This document shows positions 38,311 through 49,081 of a DNA stretch of 64,000 bases, piece by piece. The DNA lies in assembly GCF_016859285.1 (NCBI RefSeq), contig NC_053415.1, forward strand, positions 21,975,001 to 22,039,000. The letters are read 5' to 3'. Numbering within the stretch: the first letter of the stretch is position 1; each line of letters opens with the position of its first letter. The stretch is from Xiphias gladius (taxonomy: Eukaryota > Chordata > Actinopteri > Istiophoriformes > Xiphiidae). The notes beneath the pieces are model-generated. The model worked only from the letters and a program-made list of their open reading frames with translations, had not been told where the DNA came from and did not search any database. The translations under genes were made by a program, and so were the position numbers.

Positions 38311-41300
38311 ATGAATGGGACAGCTTACTCCAACTTTGACAATCAAGAACATGTCCTGAAACTGGGAGAGACGTTTGAGAAACACCCCAAAAGTGCCTAC
38401 CATACAGTGCGATGTAAGTGGGATTTTGAATCAGTTGGTTATGTCTGGGTTTTCCAGAAGCTAACAGTAGCATGCTAGTTAGCTTGATGGCTAAAAATCC
38501 GAAGGCAGCGTTTTTAGACGCGTCGTCAGTACTTTTGTATCCGCCTGCTTTTGGCACTTTTTAGTAAGTTGACAGTTCTCTATGTTCTTTGTTGTCGCCA
38601 TAAGTTAGTTAACTCTCAACTATTACAAAACATTGATGCCCCAGCTGTCAAAATGTTAGCGAATGTTAGCACTACGTTAAGGTATACACTACCGCCATCT
38701 AGCAGTACCGGTAGTTAACTGCAGCACTGAGGCAGCAACCGCTGCTGTGTTTGTATAACAATTACAAAAATATTAGCGGTACTGTGTTTAGTATTATATA
38801 GTAAATACTTAAATGTGTATAGTATGTTTAATTTTCTTGTCCCCCCCCACAGATGACTTCAAACCAGCCTCCATTGATACAACATGTGAAGGGGAGCTTG
38901 AAGTTGGCAAAGGAGAGCAAGTCACTATTACTTTACCCAATTTAGAGGTCAGTGTTTGATGCCCGAAAGCTTTTCTCCACAAGGAATATGTGTGGATGTT
39001 TGTAATGGCCGGATTAACCTCCTACAGGGCCCCAAAATTTTTTTGTTGGGGCCCCTCTTGACCGCCACTATACATGGCAGTTTCATTACTTCCTCAGGCA
39101 ACCAGAAACCAAGCAGTGCTCCAGAGCTGAAATGATTAGTTGATTGACAGAAAATCAATGGAAACTATTTTGATAATTAAATAATCGCAGTACAGTCTTT
39201 TTCTAAGCAAAAATCCCCAAAAGTTTGCTGGTAAAAGTTTCTCAAACGTGAGTATTTGCTAGTTTCCTGGTGTTCTCTGACAATGATCTCAACATATTTG
39301 GGTTTGTGACTGTTGCTCTGATAAAACTGAAGTAATTTGAATATGTTAAAATGGGCTTCAGGGAATAATAATGGGAATTTTTCACTACACTGATATTTTA
39401 TACACTGAACAATCAATTGATTATTAAAAAAAATAATTTTTGACATTGACTGATTATGAAAGTAATTTTAGTAGCAGCTGTACATTACTTCTATGATGTA
39501 ATAATACTACCTGCCCATTTTCTGTGTGTTTAATTACTTGACACCAAGATAACAGGTATCTAGTTGGTGGATATTTTATAGAGTGATTCAAGTATTTTTT
39601 TGTACCTTTTTTTTTTTTTAAATATATTTAAATTCTCCTACATCTGGGCCAGGTAGGTTCAAAGTCGCATAAAGAAAACTGACTTCTTCAGTGTTTTTCA
39701 AATAAAATAGCAAGCAAAGGTCAGCTCCCAGAAACGCTGAGGTCCTGAAAGCTAAATTCAAACTTGGAGGGGCCGGTGCTCCCTGGCGGTCCTTACCTCC
39801 ACACCTGCCATAACCCTATCACAAGGCGTCACAAAGGCCTGTGAAGCCACCCATGAGGGCATTGGCAAGAGGGGAAGGGAGAATAGAATGATAGAAATAA
39901 ATAAAATAACAAATATGATAAAATAGAATAGAATAAAAAAACATCATGATTAAACAGTTTTGAGACCTTATATTTGGTGTCTGGTCAAAAGACTCAGACT
40001 CATGACTGCGGTGTTTAAATATTCCTGGCTATAGCCCTGCCTGTGTTGCTTGTGTTTTTTTTAGGGTTCAAGTGCTCCAGTAACAGTCTTCAAGGGATCC
40101 AAGAGGCCATACATGAAAGAGTGCATCCTCATTGTGAACCATGACACAGGAGAGTACAGACTAGAAAAACTCAACAGCAACATCGCTGTGAAGAAGACCA
40201 GGTGGGTAGAAAAACTGCTTACAAATGATGTTACTACTGTTTTTTTTTTCTCACCATTTTAATAGAAGCATTCTTCATATTTTTGTTTGCACTGCACATG
40301 TGTGTTCCCAGGGCTGAGGGCAGCAGCAAGATCCATTCTCGTCTGGAGCAACAGACCAGTCGCCTGAGCCAGCAGATGAGGAGTAACAACAACAACAGCA
40401 GCAGCAGTAACAAGACCTCAGCCAGCTCCAAGAGTTCTCCTCCCAAGGAGAAAACATCCCCGCCATCCCCCATGGACGACATTGAGAGAGGTAATATGGT
40501 TTCAGGCACAGTTAATTTTTCTCGAGGGTTTTTGCGCATTTGTGTCAGGATGAAATTTTTTGGCATCTTAGATCGGCGATTGTGTTTGACTGCTTGATTT
40601 TTATTCAATGTACACTCTTTTCCATAAATGGGGGTAATTATCACATATTTCTTCATCTTTGTTTGTGCTTATGCCACTGTGTACAGAACTGATGGCAGAG
40701 GCGCAGGTCATGGACCAGCTGAGCAGCAGTGACAGCTCCTCAGACTCCAACAGCTCCTCGTCCTCCAGCAGTGATGACAGCTCCAGCAGCAGTGACTCAG
40801 AAGATGAACGGACTTCTAGGCCGCCCTCGGCCCCAGCCAACCACAGCATGCCTATCATCAACACCAGCAGTCGCCACCAGGAGAGTGGAGGACTAATGAA
40901 CACACTCAGTGAGTAGCCCTCTTAGCTCCATTTGAGTGTGTAAAACAGCTTCTTTCTTGTCTTTACATAGTAAGTTGATACCAGCCAGTTGCTTCTAAGT
41001 CAAAGATGAGCCAGGGGTTTGACAGTGTCCGCACAGTTATGAAAGCAGTAGGAACTCATTTTCATAGTTTTACTCTTACTCAACCAGAAACTCTACAAAA
41101 CATGTTTAAAAATATGAAAGTGAGGTTAATATGACTGGTTAAAATATTGTCCTCTACACTGACAAACTTTACATTTGCTAAATAATTGCTCAATGATCAT
41201 TTTAAATTCAAATAAAATATGTTAAAGTGATGCCTTAGTTTAGAGGGACATGATATGATCGGCATAAAAGCAGTAAATTGCACTTTTTTCTCCTACATAA

Positions 41301-41818
41301 TCTGCTTCAACATTATTTTATATTACTGAGGTTGAGGTAATGAATAGGCCCTTTTTTAACAAGTTTTTCCTCATCTTGCTCATTACTCTCCATTATTTAT
41401 GTCTTTTATTTAATTTTAACTTCTAACTCTAAAGCATAAAACCACTGTTACGTAAAATTGTCTAGAGTGGAGGTTGTGTCACAGGAATCAGGGAAAGACG
41501 CTCCCTCACTGCATGTAATAACATGTATTTGTTTGCTTCTTCTAAAGTTAGTGAGTACTTTACAGAGTTTCCTAAAACAAAACAAACCAAACTATAACAA
41601 AAAAGAACACAAATAAGAAAACCCAATAAACTGAAGCAAAGATATAATTGGTGAAATATTAAAAAAAAGAAAAAAGACTGAAATTATTTAAATTAAATTA
41701 ATTTTATAAATAGATGTATGTAACCAGTCTTTAAAACTCATTGTTTATTTTGCCATCTACTTGTGCTGCAGAGAATGACCTCCAGCTGAGTGAATCCGGC
41801 AGTGAAAGTGATGACTGA
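38311..41818 (+). CDS. eaf2: ELL-associated factor 2 (6 coding exons, 260 aa)
   Basis: Coding exons 38311-38413, 38853-38947, 40065-40201, 40312-40490, 40687-40908 and 41772-41818 sum to 783 nt, and every junction is GT..AG in matching phase. The start gives MNGTA, typical of the family. The N-terminal EAF domain spans about residues 10-115, with [38 protein letters not shown] and [12 protein letters not shown] Ser/Asp-rich acidic tract, the presumed transactivation region, covers about 184-212, and the protein ends in the conserved [14 protein letters not shown]. In the known family these proteins bind ELL and stimulate RNA polymerase II elongation within the super elongation complex. Length equals that recalled for human EAF2, and [16 protein letters not shown] and VMDQ favour EAF2 over EAF1. 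No truncation is seen. A polyadenylation signal is not obvious. Confidence 0.93.
39120..39480 (-). repeat. Dispersed teleost repeat in eaf2 intron 2, antisense
   Basis: 'TGATTAGTTGATTGACAGAA', 'GTTTCTCAAACGTGAGTATT', 'CAACATATTTGGGTTTGTGA' and a closing inverted 'AACAATCAATTGATTATT' segment belong to the GATTAATC family. Confidence 0.7.
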
Positions 41819-42582
41819 ACAACATGAGGACGTCTGCCTACCTCTGGACATCAGGAGGATTTTCAGTGAGGAGTGAAGGAACCAGGCACAGACCTGTCAG
41901 TGTCTTGCTTCCTTTAATGTGGAACTGTCTTCTCTACGTATCCACACTTCTGCAAGCAAAATATAATTTGTTGCTTCTCTGCTAACAAACTTCAAATTTT
42001 ATGTCTCATTTATTGCTTCATGATCTGTATTTTATTTTTTTTTGTTATGTGAAGATTGTATGTTAAAGAGATGCCTCAGTTCAGAGAGATGTGACATGGT
42101 TGGTGTAAGAGAAGCAGTGAACTATGCATAATGTTTCAATTCAGCGTATGCAGATGTGTGGTTAAACTGACCAAGCATATCAGGCAGAATGGCAGCAATG
42201 TTCACATAGTGCAGATAAATGTTTCTGGCCATCAATCAGTTGTCTTAAACCACCACTGGAGTTTCTGTATTTCAGGTTAGCAATATTAGGAACTTTTATT
42301 GTGCCTAGGTCAAATGTTGGTTAATAGCTTTGGTTCTTTTTTTAAGAGTCTCAGCTGCATTAGTTTTTGATTGGAGACATTCAACTGTCATGACAGAAAT
42401 GAAACTTTTTTTTGGTTTTGTTTTGTTTTTTTTTTTTTTAGGATGAGCCACACTGATCTGACAGTCGTCTCCTTTTGTCTCATAGGGTTATTGTAAAATT
42501 AGCTGTAGAGCCTTTTGCTTTCAATTACTGAAAACCCAGCTACAGGACAACAAAATATTTTCATTTAGAGCTGCATTAAGTA

Positions 42583-42583
42583 A

Positions 42584-42615
<32 letters not shown>

Positions 42616-42672
42616 TGATTATGATGAATTCAATAATTACAGTAATAATAATAATAAATTATTATTATTATT
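42583..42672. repeat. (AAT)n/(ATT)n trinucleotide tract with inverted arms
   Basis: AAT units up to 42612 and again at 42642-42656, followed by ATT units at 42657-42672. The two halves are complementary and could form a hairpin. Confidence 0.9.
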
Positions 42673-42789
42673 ATCACCTTAAAAATTTGTTACTGCAAAA
42701 ATGGAGCAAACTGTTGCTTATTTACACATCCAGAAGTCCTGGATCAACATTAGCATTCATTTGTAGTTGTGTTTCTTTCAGCCTTGAGA

Positions 42790-43185
42790 ATATATGTCCA
42801 ATATTCACTCTCCTTTTAGCTCTGTTTTGGTCTTCACCAACCCCTTAGAAATATATCTGGTTCTTTAGCTGCTAGATGCTCCAATATGTTGACCAGATAG
42901 TTGCTAACTTTGTCTTTCTGCTGTTTGATATTAGGTGGGTAGCGCACAATGAGCCCATCAAAGCTTTTTGGTAGAAAACAGCTGCCTGCTGTGACTGGAA
43001 ACAGGGGTGACGAAAACGGAGTTTGTTGCTTGGAAAACCAAAACAATGAGCTGAAAAATGGATTAATGCTCTGTAGAGCTTAAGGCCAGGCAAAGGCCGG
43101 TGATAATTATCTGTAGTTTCATAAGTACAGGAGACCCCCTTTTGCATTGCACCTAGTTATCTTATTCACTGTTTATATAAAAATA
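42790..43185 (+). repeat. Dispersed teleost repeat (second family), sense copy
   Basis: 'CACTCTCCTTTTAGCTCTG', 'TTTAGCTGCTAGATGCTCCA', 'TAGTTGCTAACTTTGTCT', 'AACAGCTGCCTGCTGTGAC' and 'CCAAAACAATGAGCTGAAAA' match the copy at 17800-18065. Confidence 0.75.
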
Positions 43186-44877
43186 TTGATTATTGCAGCT
43201 TTAAGAATTAAGATGTCTCTTAAACCTTGTTTATTGATATTTCAGTATAGTAGTGGGTCTGATTTATGGCGAAAGTAGTGCACTAGTGCTCAGTTGACTC
43301 AGTTAGGGTCATGCTTTGTAGCTTTAAACCTGCAATACTTGAATCTAATTATTTATATTTCAAAATATACTCGACCAATGATGAATTGCTTAATATATTT
43401 TATATATATTTTAATAGCCAAGCAATTGGAAGTGCAAGTTGATATGAACTGTACTACAAAACAAGCAAGATGCTTTGACACTGCACCCAAGTGTTAGACT
43501 TCGAGATCTTCATGTGCCTTTTGTTATTTGCCTTTGCTAGTTCTTACACACGTAGTCTTTTTTGTTTTTCTCACAAGCCCCATATCACTGCTGAGCTGCA
43601 GCATTCAGGAATCTGCTGTTTATGTTGCAGAATTTCTTTGGCATCCCGGCTGACTGATACAGTGATAGACTGAAATGACGGTGTCTTTTGAATTTGAGAA
43701 GTCAATATGTTTAGCCTTAAGGAGAGTGGTGGCCTCTTGTTTTTGAGCTTTTGTATCACTTTTTTTATTTGATTATCCCAGACATCTTAAGTGAAAGCCA
43801 TTGTGTGTAGAATTTTAAGATTATTTAACATCTTTCAAATGAATCTGATTGCATAGATTTTTGTTTGTATAAAAATTAAAACTATCCTGACCCTTTTGAA
43901 AATTTCAGGTGCTAAAGTGAGCAATCTACAGTTTCTACACATGTAGTCTTTAAAGGAAAACTCTACTCTCCCGCGGTTGTCACGGTGACTCTGACGTGGT
44001 CTCAGGCTACAGTCAGATATCCTGTGAGCTGGCGTCCCTTTCTCATCACCAAGCATTTCCTCACTGAGTTTTTGTATCACTCCTATAAACACAGAAAAAC
44101 CAAGGGCATTGTTGAACACACAGTTAACTGGAAACATTTTTAAAACTTTCAATGTTTGACACGGGGGCTGTTTTCTTTGTCCCGTTTAATTGAAGCAGCA
44201 GTGCCTGAGTTTTTGATTTACTGAGCTGTGAAGAAATACTTCGAACACCTGTATGTTCTAATGAAGTCTATACAACAGCTGCATCACATTTGTGAATCTC
44301 ATGAAGTCTTCTTTTTGTCAAGTCCATGCAACAAGGGTGTTGACTCGATCCTGCTAAACTCTGTGAAGTAATTTGTGTTGCTACACTGGTTGGTAGGTCA
44401 CAAGATAAATATGAAGGGCTGTGGAATGATTAACATGATAAAAGGACTGTTATTTTTTTTCAGGTGTCCCCAACCCTTGTGAAATACTCATAGAATGCAC
44501 GCTTCCCGTCTTGCACTGAGAGCAGTCCAAAGCCTGACTAACTTATCGTGTAAAATGACTGTTGCCATGAAAAAGTTAGAAATGCAGCAGAAAAAGTCTG
44601 TTGATTTCCCGTAGTTTTCTTACGCAACACTCACATATGCACACACAAACACACACCGATCTGCCCTCTAAGATTTATAAATATTTAGACACTATTGAAA
44701 GTCTCACATTGTGTAGAAAATGTATGAAAGCTAATTATGAACTGTAACTAACCATAATTAAGACACAACAAAACTCTGTTGTCACACCGTACAGATTTTC
44801 CCTTTCCTGAGGCAAAGTGGTAAAGTCACCCGCTGGTGGCAGCAAGAGGCTTGAATGCACCATTTGGAAATTTATGA

Positions 44878-45150
44878 ATGCAGATAAGATAACCTTTTAT
44901 TGATCCATGAAGGGGAAATAAAGTATTAACAAATAAAAAAAAACCAGAGAGGAAGGTAGGAACAAAATAGTAACAGACATAGTAGTTATACAGTTTATGG
45001 AATGCATTATAAATGTAATCTAGCATAATATGATGAGGATATAATGTAATGACACTATATAAAATAATTTATGTTAAATAAATACATATTAGATAATATA
45101 AATAAACAAAATACGTTGAGATAATAGAATAACTTATATGGTATAAGAAT
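44878..45150 (+). repeat. LINE-tail-like repeat (CCTTTTATTGATCCATGAAG type)
   Basis: 'GATAAGATAACCTTTTATTG' followed by 'ATCCATGAAGGGGAAAT' is the familiar 3' end of a teleost non-LTR element, trailed by AT-rich DNA. Confidence 0.6.
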
Positions 45151-45734
45151 GATAGTAATGACCTGTAATGAAATTTTTTTTTTTTTTAAATTATCCTACC
45201 AACTTTAATAATAATTATAAGGCACTGATAACACTTGAGCCAGCCTTTACTGATTCTGTCTAAACTTTCCGTGTATAAATTCTGTGGTCATTATACAGTA
45301 TATTCCAAAAAGGCCGGTCTAAAATTAAGCAATTCTGGTATGAATTTATGATTCCTCTTCAACAGTAAAACTGTTACACGCTGTACGTGGACACAGTTGA
45401 CCCTTCACATGCAGTAATATAATGCGACAACACGCCGCTGTGTGGTTGACCACTTCAAGTATTCCATAAGATGCCCATTTCTATTGTATTTTTGTTCCCA
45501 TAAGTCTGCACCTGCCAACATACAAAAATGTTTTTCGCTCTCTCATGATGGTTTTTTGCATGAACTTTCTTTAACTGAGGTTACCTGAAAACAAATTCTC
45601 TAATCAGGGTTAACAACCTGTGCAAATGATTTAAGTTGTCAGATACATACTAATGCCACACCTTTTATATTGAGGTGTTAGCTTACAGGTGGACATCAAA
45701 GGAACAAAGACAAAGCAATATTTTTATTTTAAAT

Positions 45735-46110
45735 GGTCAGTTCATCCAAATTACAAAAAGACACATTTAACTCAGCCCTAACCCTGCAGATAGTTTTACT
45801 TTTAAGTGCCCAGGTTATAGGATATTAGATTTCCACCATCCCTTCCATCCCTCTATAATTTAGGTGCATGGAATTTCCTTTGTGGTGCTCAAATAATTGG
45901 AAAAACTCACGAAGAACTTGTCTATCCAGAAATGTCCTGGTTGCTCTCGATAATGAATCCACAGGCCTCAATGTGAATAGTTTTTACTGGAGCTACTTTT
46001 TACTAAAGAAATAGAGCCCGTTAAAGCGGTTCACAGCGAAGTCTGTGGATTCACCAGCGACACTGTTTCTGTAAAGTTATTTTAATTGTTTTTAAAAGTT
46101 CATTTTTTAA
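45735..46110 (+). repeat. Dispersed teleost repeat (GGTCAGTTCATCCAAATTAC type)
   Basis: It opens with 'GGTCAGTTCATCCAAATTAC', then contains 'GGATATTAGATTTCCACCATC', trimmed, 'CAGAAATGTCCTGGTTGCTC' and 'CAGCGAAGTCTGTGGATTCA'. This order fits a known high-copy teleost element, diverged in its centre. Confidence 0.5.
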
Positions 46111-46149
46111 CCCTGATAATAGGTCTAGTAGTATGACCAAAAAAAAAAA

Positions 46150-46300
46150 AAATTAATTCAAGGGCCTCTTACTAGCTTTTTCTGGAGCTTTCAGTTGCAT
46201 CGCACGGTCTGCCTCAGTGGATGACGGTTGCTCAGTTACAATTCACTTAGTCACAGAACAAATTCTGCGGGCTTGAGAGGTGGTTAAAAGCTCTAGAAAA
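46150..46300 (+). repeat. Dispersed repeat fragment (CTTACTAGCTTTTTC type)
   Basis: 'GGGCCTCTTACTAGCTTTTT' and 'GAGCTTTCAGTTGCATCGCA' recur, diverged, at 60780-60850 ('AGGTCCACTTACTAGCTTTT', 'GGCTTTCAACCACATTTCAC'). Confidence 0.55.
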
Positions 46301-46689
46301 AGTTAAAAAGTCCACCTTTTATTAAGACTTTATTTTGAATTTGTTGTTTGTACAACTTAAATTTTCAGGAGCTTTGAGGAGCACCAAAAAAAAAAAAAAA
46401 AAAAAAAAAATCCTTTCACCTCCTACCGATAAAGTCAGACATCTTCAAATTCCACACAACTGGACTAAAGCTACCCTTTAAATTCAACTCCTGAAGTCAA
46501 AGTGTGGCAAAAGTTGAATTTAATCGAATACTATTGGAAATAACAGTGTTATATTTTAGTAATCGGCTTTGTCCGAATTGTGGTTATTCCCCTTGACTCG
46601 CTAAGGCGCATGACCGACTGCTCCCTTTGAGTTTGTGAATAAATTACTGGGGATACTCGACTGTGATCTGGCAGCCCCCCCCCCCCCCT

Positions 46690-47203
46690 CGACTTCAAAG
46701 TGCGTTGGGCTCCGTTGAGCAGCAGAAGCGGGATGTTTACAGTTTAAAGGCTTCAAAAGTCACCGAATTGAAAACGCATTCACCGGGGGAAAAAAATATA
46801 TATATTTTTTTTTACATCAGCCGATATAATATTTAAGTTGCAGTGGTTGAGCTGACTTGTGAGGCGAAAATGATAACTTAACGGACACGGGCGGATAAGA
46901 AGTCCAGTTTCAGGCAAAGTTGTACCTGCAAACGTGTTCATTTCTAGTAAGTAAGTCCGTCGTTTGCTTAGGTGCGTCCACGCACGAATGGCGGGTGCGC
47001 ACGACAACAGGATATCTCTGTCAAAGACGAAATTCAAACCCACGCCCTTGAAAGTACAGAATCAAAGTCCAGTTGGCTGGGAGGCTGGCTCTGCTGCGCC
47101 GCTTCACTCCAAATACGGAGCCATCTTTTGCACAGCCTGCACATGAACAGCGCGGACTGGTGCAGCCACGTCTGCTCGGACCCCCGGACACCCTAGAGTA
47201 TAG
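46690..47203 (+). promoter_or_regulatory. Probable P450 promoter/leader region
   Basis: GC and CpG content rise toward the start codon. A TATA-like AAATATATATATTT block lies at about 46795-46807 and a donor-like CTA|GTAAGTAAG at about 46947, with CCCTAG at 47191-47196 a possible acceptor. The leader may therefore contain an intron, but this is unproved. Confidence 0.3.
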
Positions 47204-49028
47204 ATGCTTTCTGCGGTTAAAATGCTGAGGAAATCTCTGCTGAGCGTCGGGCTGCGGGCGGACCGACAGCCGCCCAAGGCGCCTCGGGGGGCGACGGCGG
47301 TCCCGGATCCACTCGGTCACGGGGACATCCGCCGCCGCGACGCATCCACCTCCAGCTCCGGCTCCACCACCGTGATGGGAGCCAGCAGCAAAATGAAGAC
47401 GCTGGACGACTTAGGCGGCCCGAACTTCATGACATCCTTATACTGGCTTTTTGTAAAGGGGTATTTCCAAAAGACGCAACAAATGCAAGTAAGTGTGAAC
47501 AGGAGGCCAAAGAAATGAGTCATTCTCTGTTGGCTGGCGACTGAAATGCGCAGACGTGACTTGACTTGACGACTTATCAATTGCGCGGGGGTGGTTGCTG
47601 GCATCCAGGTGGTGACGGACTGGCGAGGGTTTACCGCCCCTGAGGAGGGCTACGGACCCCTCCTCATCCCCAGTTCCACCTGGGGACCGGCTCCAGCCCG
47701 AGAGCCGCGTGTTTCTCTCGCTTACCATCTGTAAGGGGCTGTCTGTCCGTGCAGAGAGTGTTGATGGGGTTTGATTCTGTACCTGAGATGACCTGAATGT
47801 CACCCGTGGCAGCGTCCTCTCAGTGTACTTACTCAGCACTGAAACCTGTCGGTGTTTCCAATAACTGTGGGCAGCACAAACTGTCTTTCCAAAATTCCAA
47901 ATTTTCCTCTGCATTGTGATGGGTTGGAGGCAGGTGTCTCGAAATTTTGGGCGGACCAAACTAGAACCGTCTGCGTGGACAATGTAAAGACTGTTTACCA
48001 GCTGGATTTGAAGTGCACAAAGCGGCCAAAAAACCTACTGGTGTTACTGGCGAATAATTCACCAGTAACAATGACTTACATTTCTTAAACACAGGTGCGC
48101 ATGCGAACCTGTCAGCAAGAGCTTCGAAGGGAAAGGAGGCAGCATTTGATATCCCTCTATTCATTTTTCACCTCTTTAGCACATTGAACATCTAATAACC
48201 AAAAAAAAAAAACCAATACAATCTATTAACTCATATTATTTGCTCAAAGATCGAGCACAGCAAGATCTACGGTCCTCTGTGGAAGTCGCAGTACGGCCCT
48301 CTGGTCGTGGTGAACGTGGCCAGCGCTGAGCTGATAGAGCAGGTTTTGAGGCAGGAGGGGAGACACCCCGTCCGGACTGACATGCCCCACTGGAGGAGCT
48401 ACAGAGAGCTCAGGAACCAGGCCCACGGACCCTTGACAGAGTGAGTCAAACCTCCTCCGGCTTTTATTTTCTCCCTCTCAGGCCGGAGGGGATGAGAAGC
48501 CAGGGAAGACAAGTGTTCTTGCTTCTAATTATGAATCCACAGAAAAAAAATGATGACACAACTCTGCCGTTCCCCTCAGCTCTACTGAGCCAATCGGTGT
48601 CTTTCGGCTCATTGTTTTGTTTTGTTTTTACAAAACAAAACAGCCGCAGCAGGCAGCTGCAGAGGCGGGGAACTTTTCTCCCTCCCATGTACCATTCGCT
48701 CCAGTCAGACCCAAACAGCCACAAGGAACACCTTTTTTGTTTTTTTTTCCTTCCCCTCACTGGTATTCAGACAGTCCTGTCAGACTTGTTGTGGCAGCGC
48801 TCGACATTGATAGTCTGTGTTTCGACACTGCGGAGCTGCTGAAGTATTTGCCAGGCCTGCACTGTCGGAGTCACACTCGAGGCATTTGATCAGTAAAATG
48901 CCCTGAGTAATTCAGGTGTTTTTTTAAAATGTTCATTTTACAAATCAAAAACTGCTTCTGGGGCAAAAAGGAAGAGAAGCGGAATATGAGGCAGCAGGAT
49001 GGCACATGAATGATTAACTGAAAAACTA

Positions 49029-49081
<53 letters not shown>

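Larger units (their letters stand above)
41819..47203. other. eaf2 3' side and eaf2-P450 intergenic region
   Basis: The eaf2 3' UTR starts here; its end is not clear. An AATAAA at 42653-42658 sits inside an AAT trinucleotide tract and is weak evidence. The region contains several dispersed repeats (listed separately), AT-rich unique DNA, a 26-bp A run at 46385-46410 and a C run at 46674-46688. No coding exon is recognised. 46690-47203 rises in GC toward the P450 start and probably includes its promoter and leader. Confidence 0.5.

Noticed and set aside
40234..40903. Leu-rich - strand frames of 140 and 100 codons
   Set aside because: Antisense of eaf2 exons 4 and 5; the Leu runs mirror Ser/Asn codon repeats.
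38311..41818. Assignment to EAF1
   Set aside because: MNGTA at the start is EAF1-like, but the EAF domain and the DDIEREL/VMDQ region and total length fit EAF2 better.
47438..47959. 173-codon - strand frame over the end of P450 exon 1 and intron 1
   Set aside because: Antisense to the end of exon 1 and extending into intron 1; no recognisable domain and no promoter or splice evidence.
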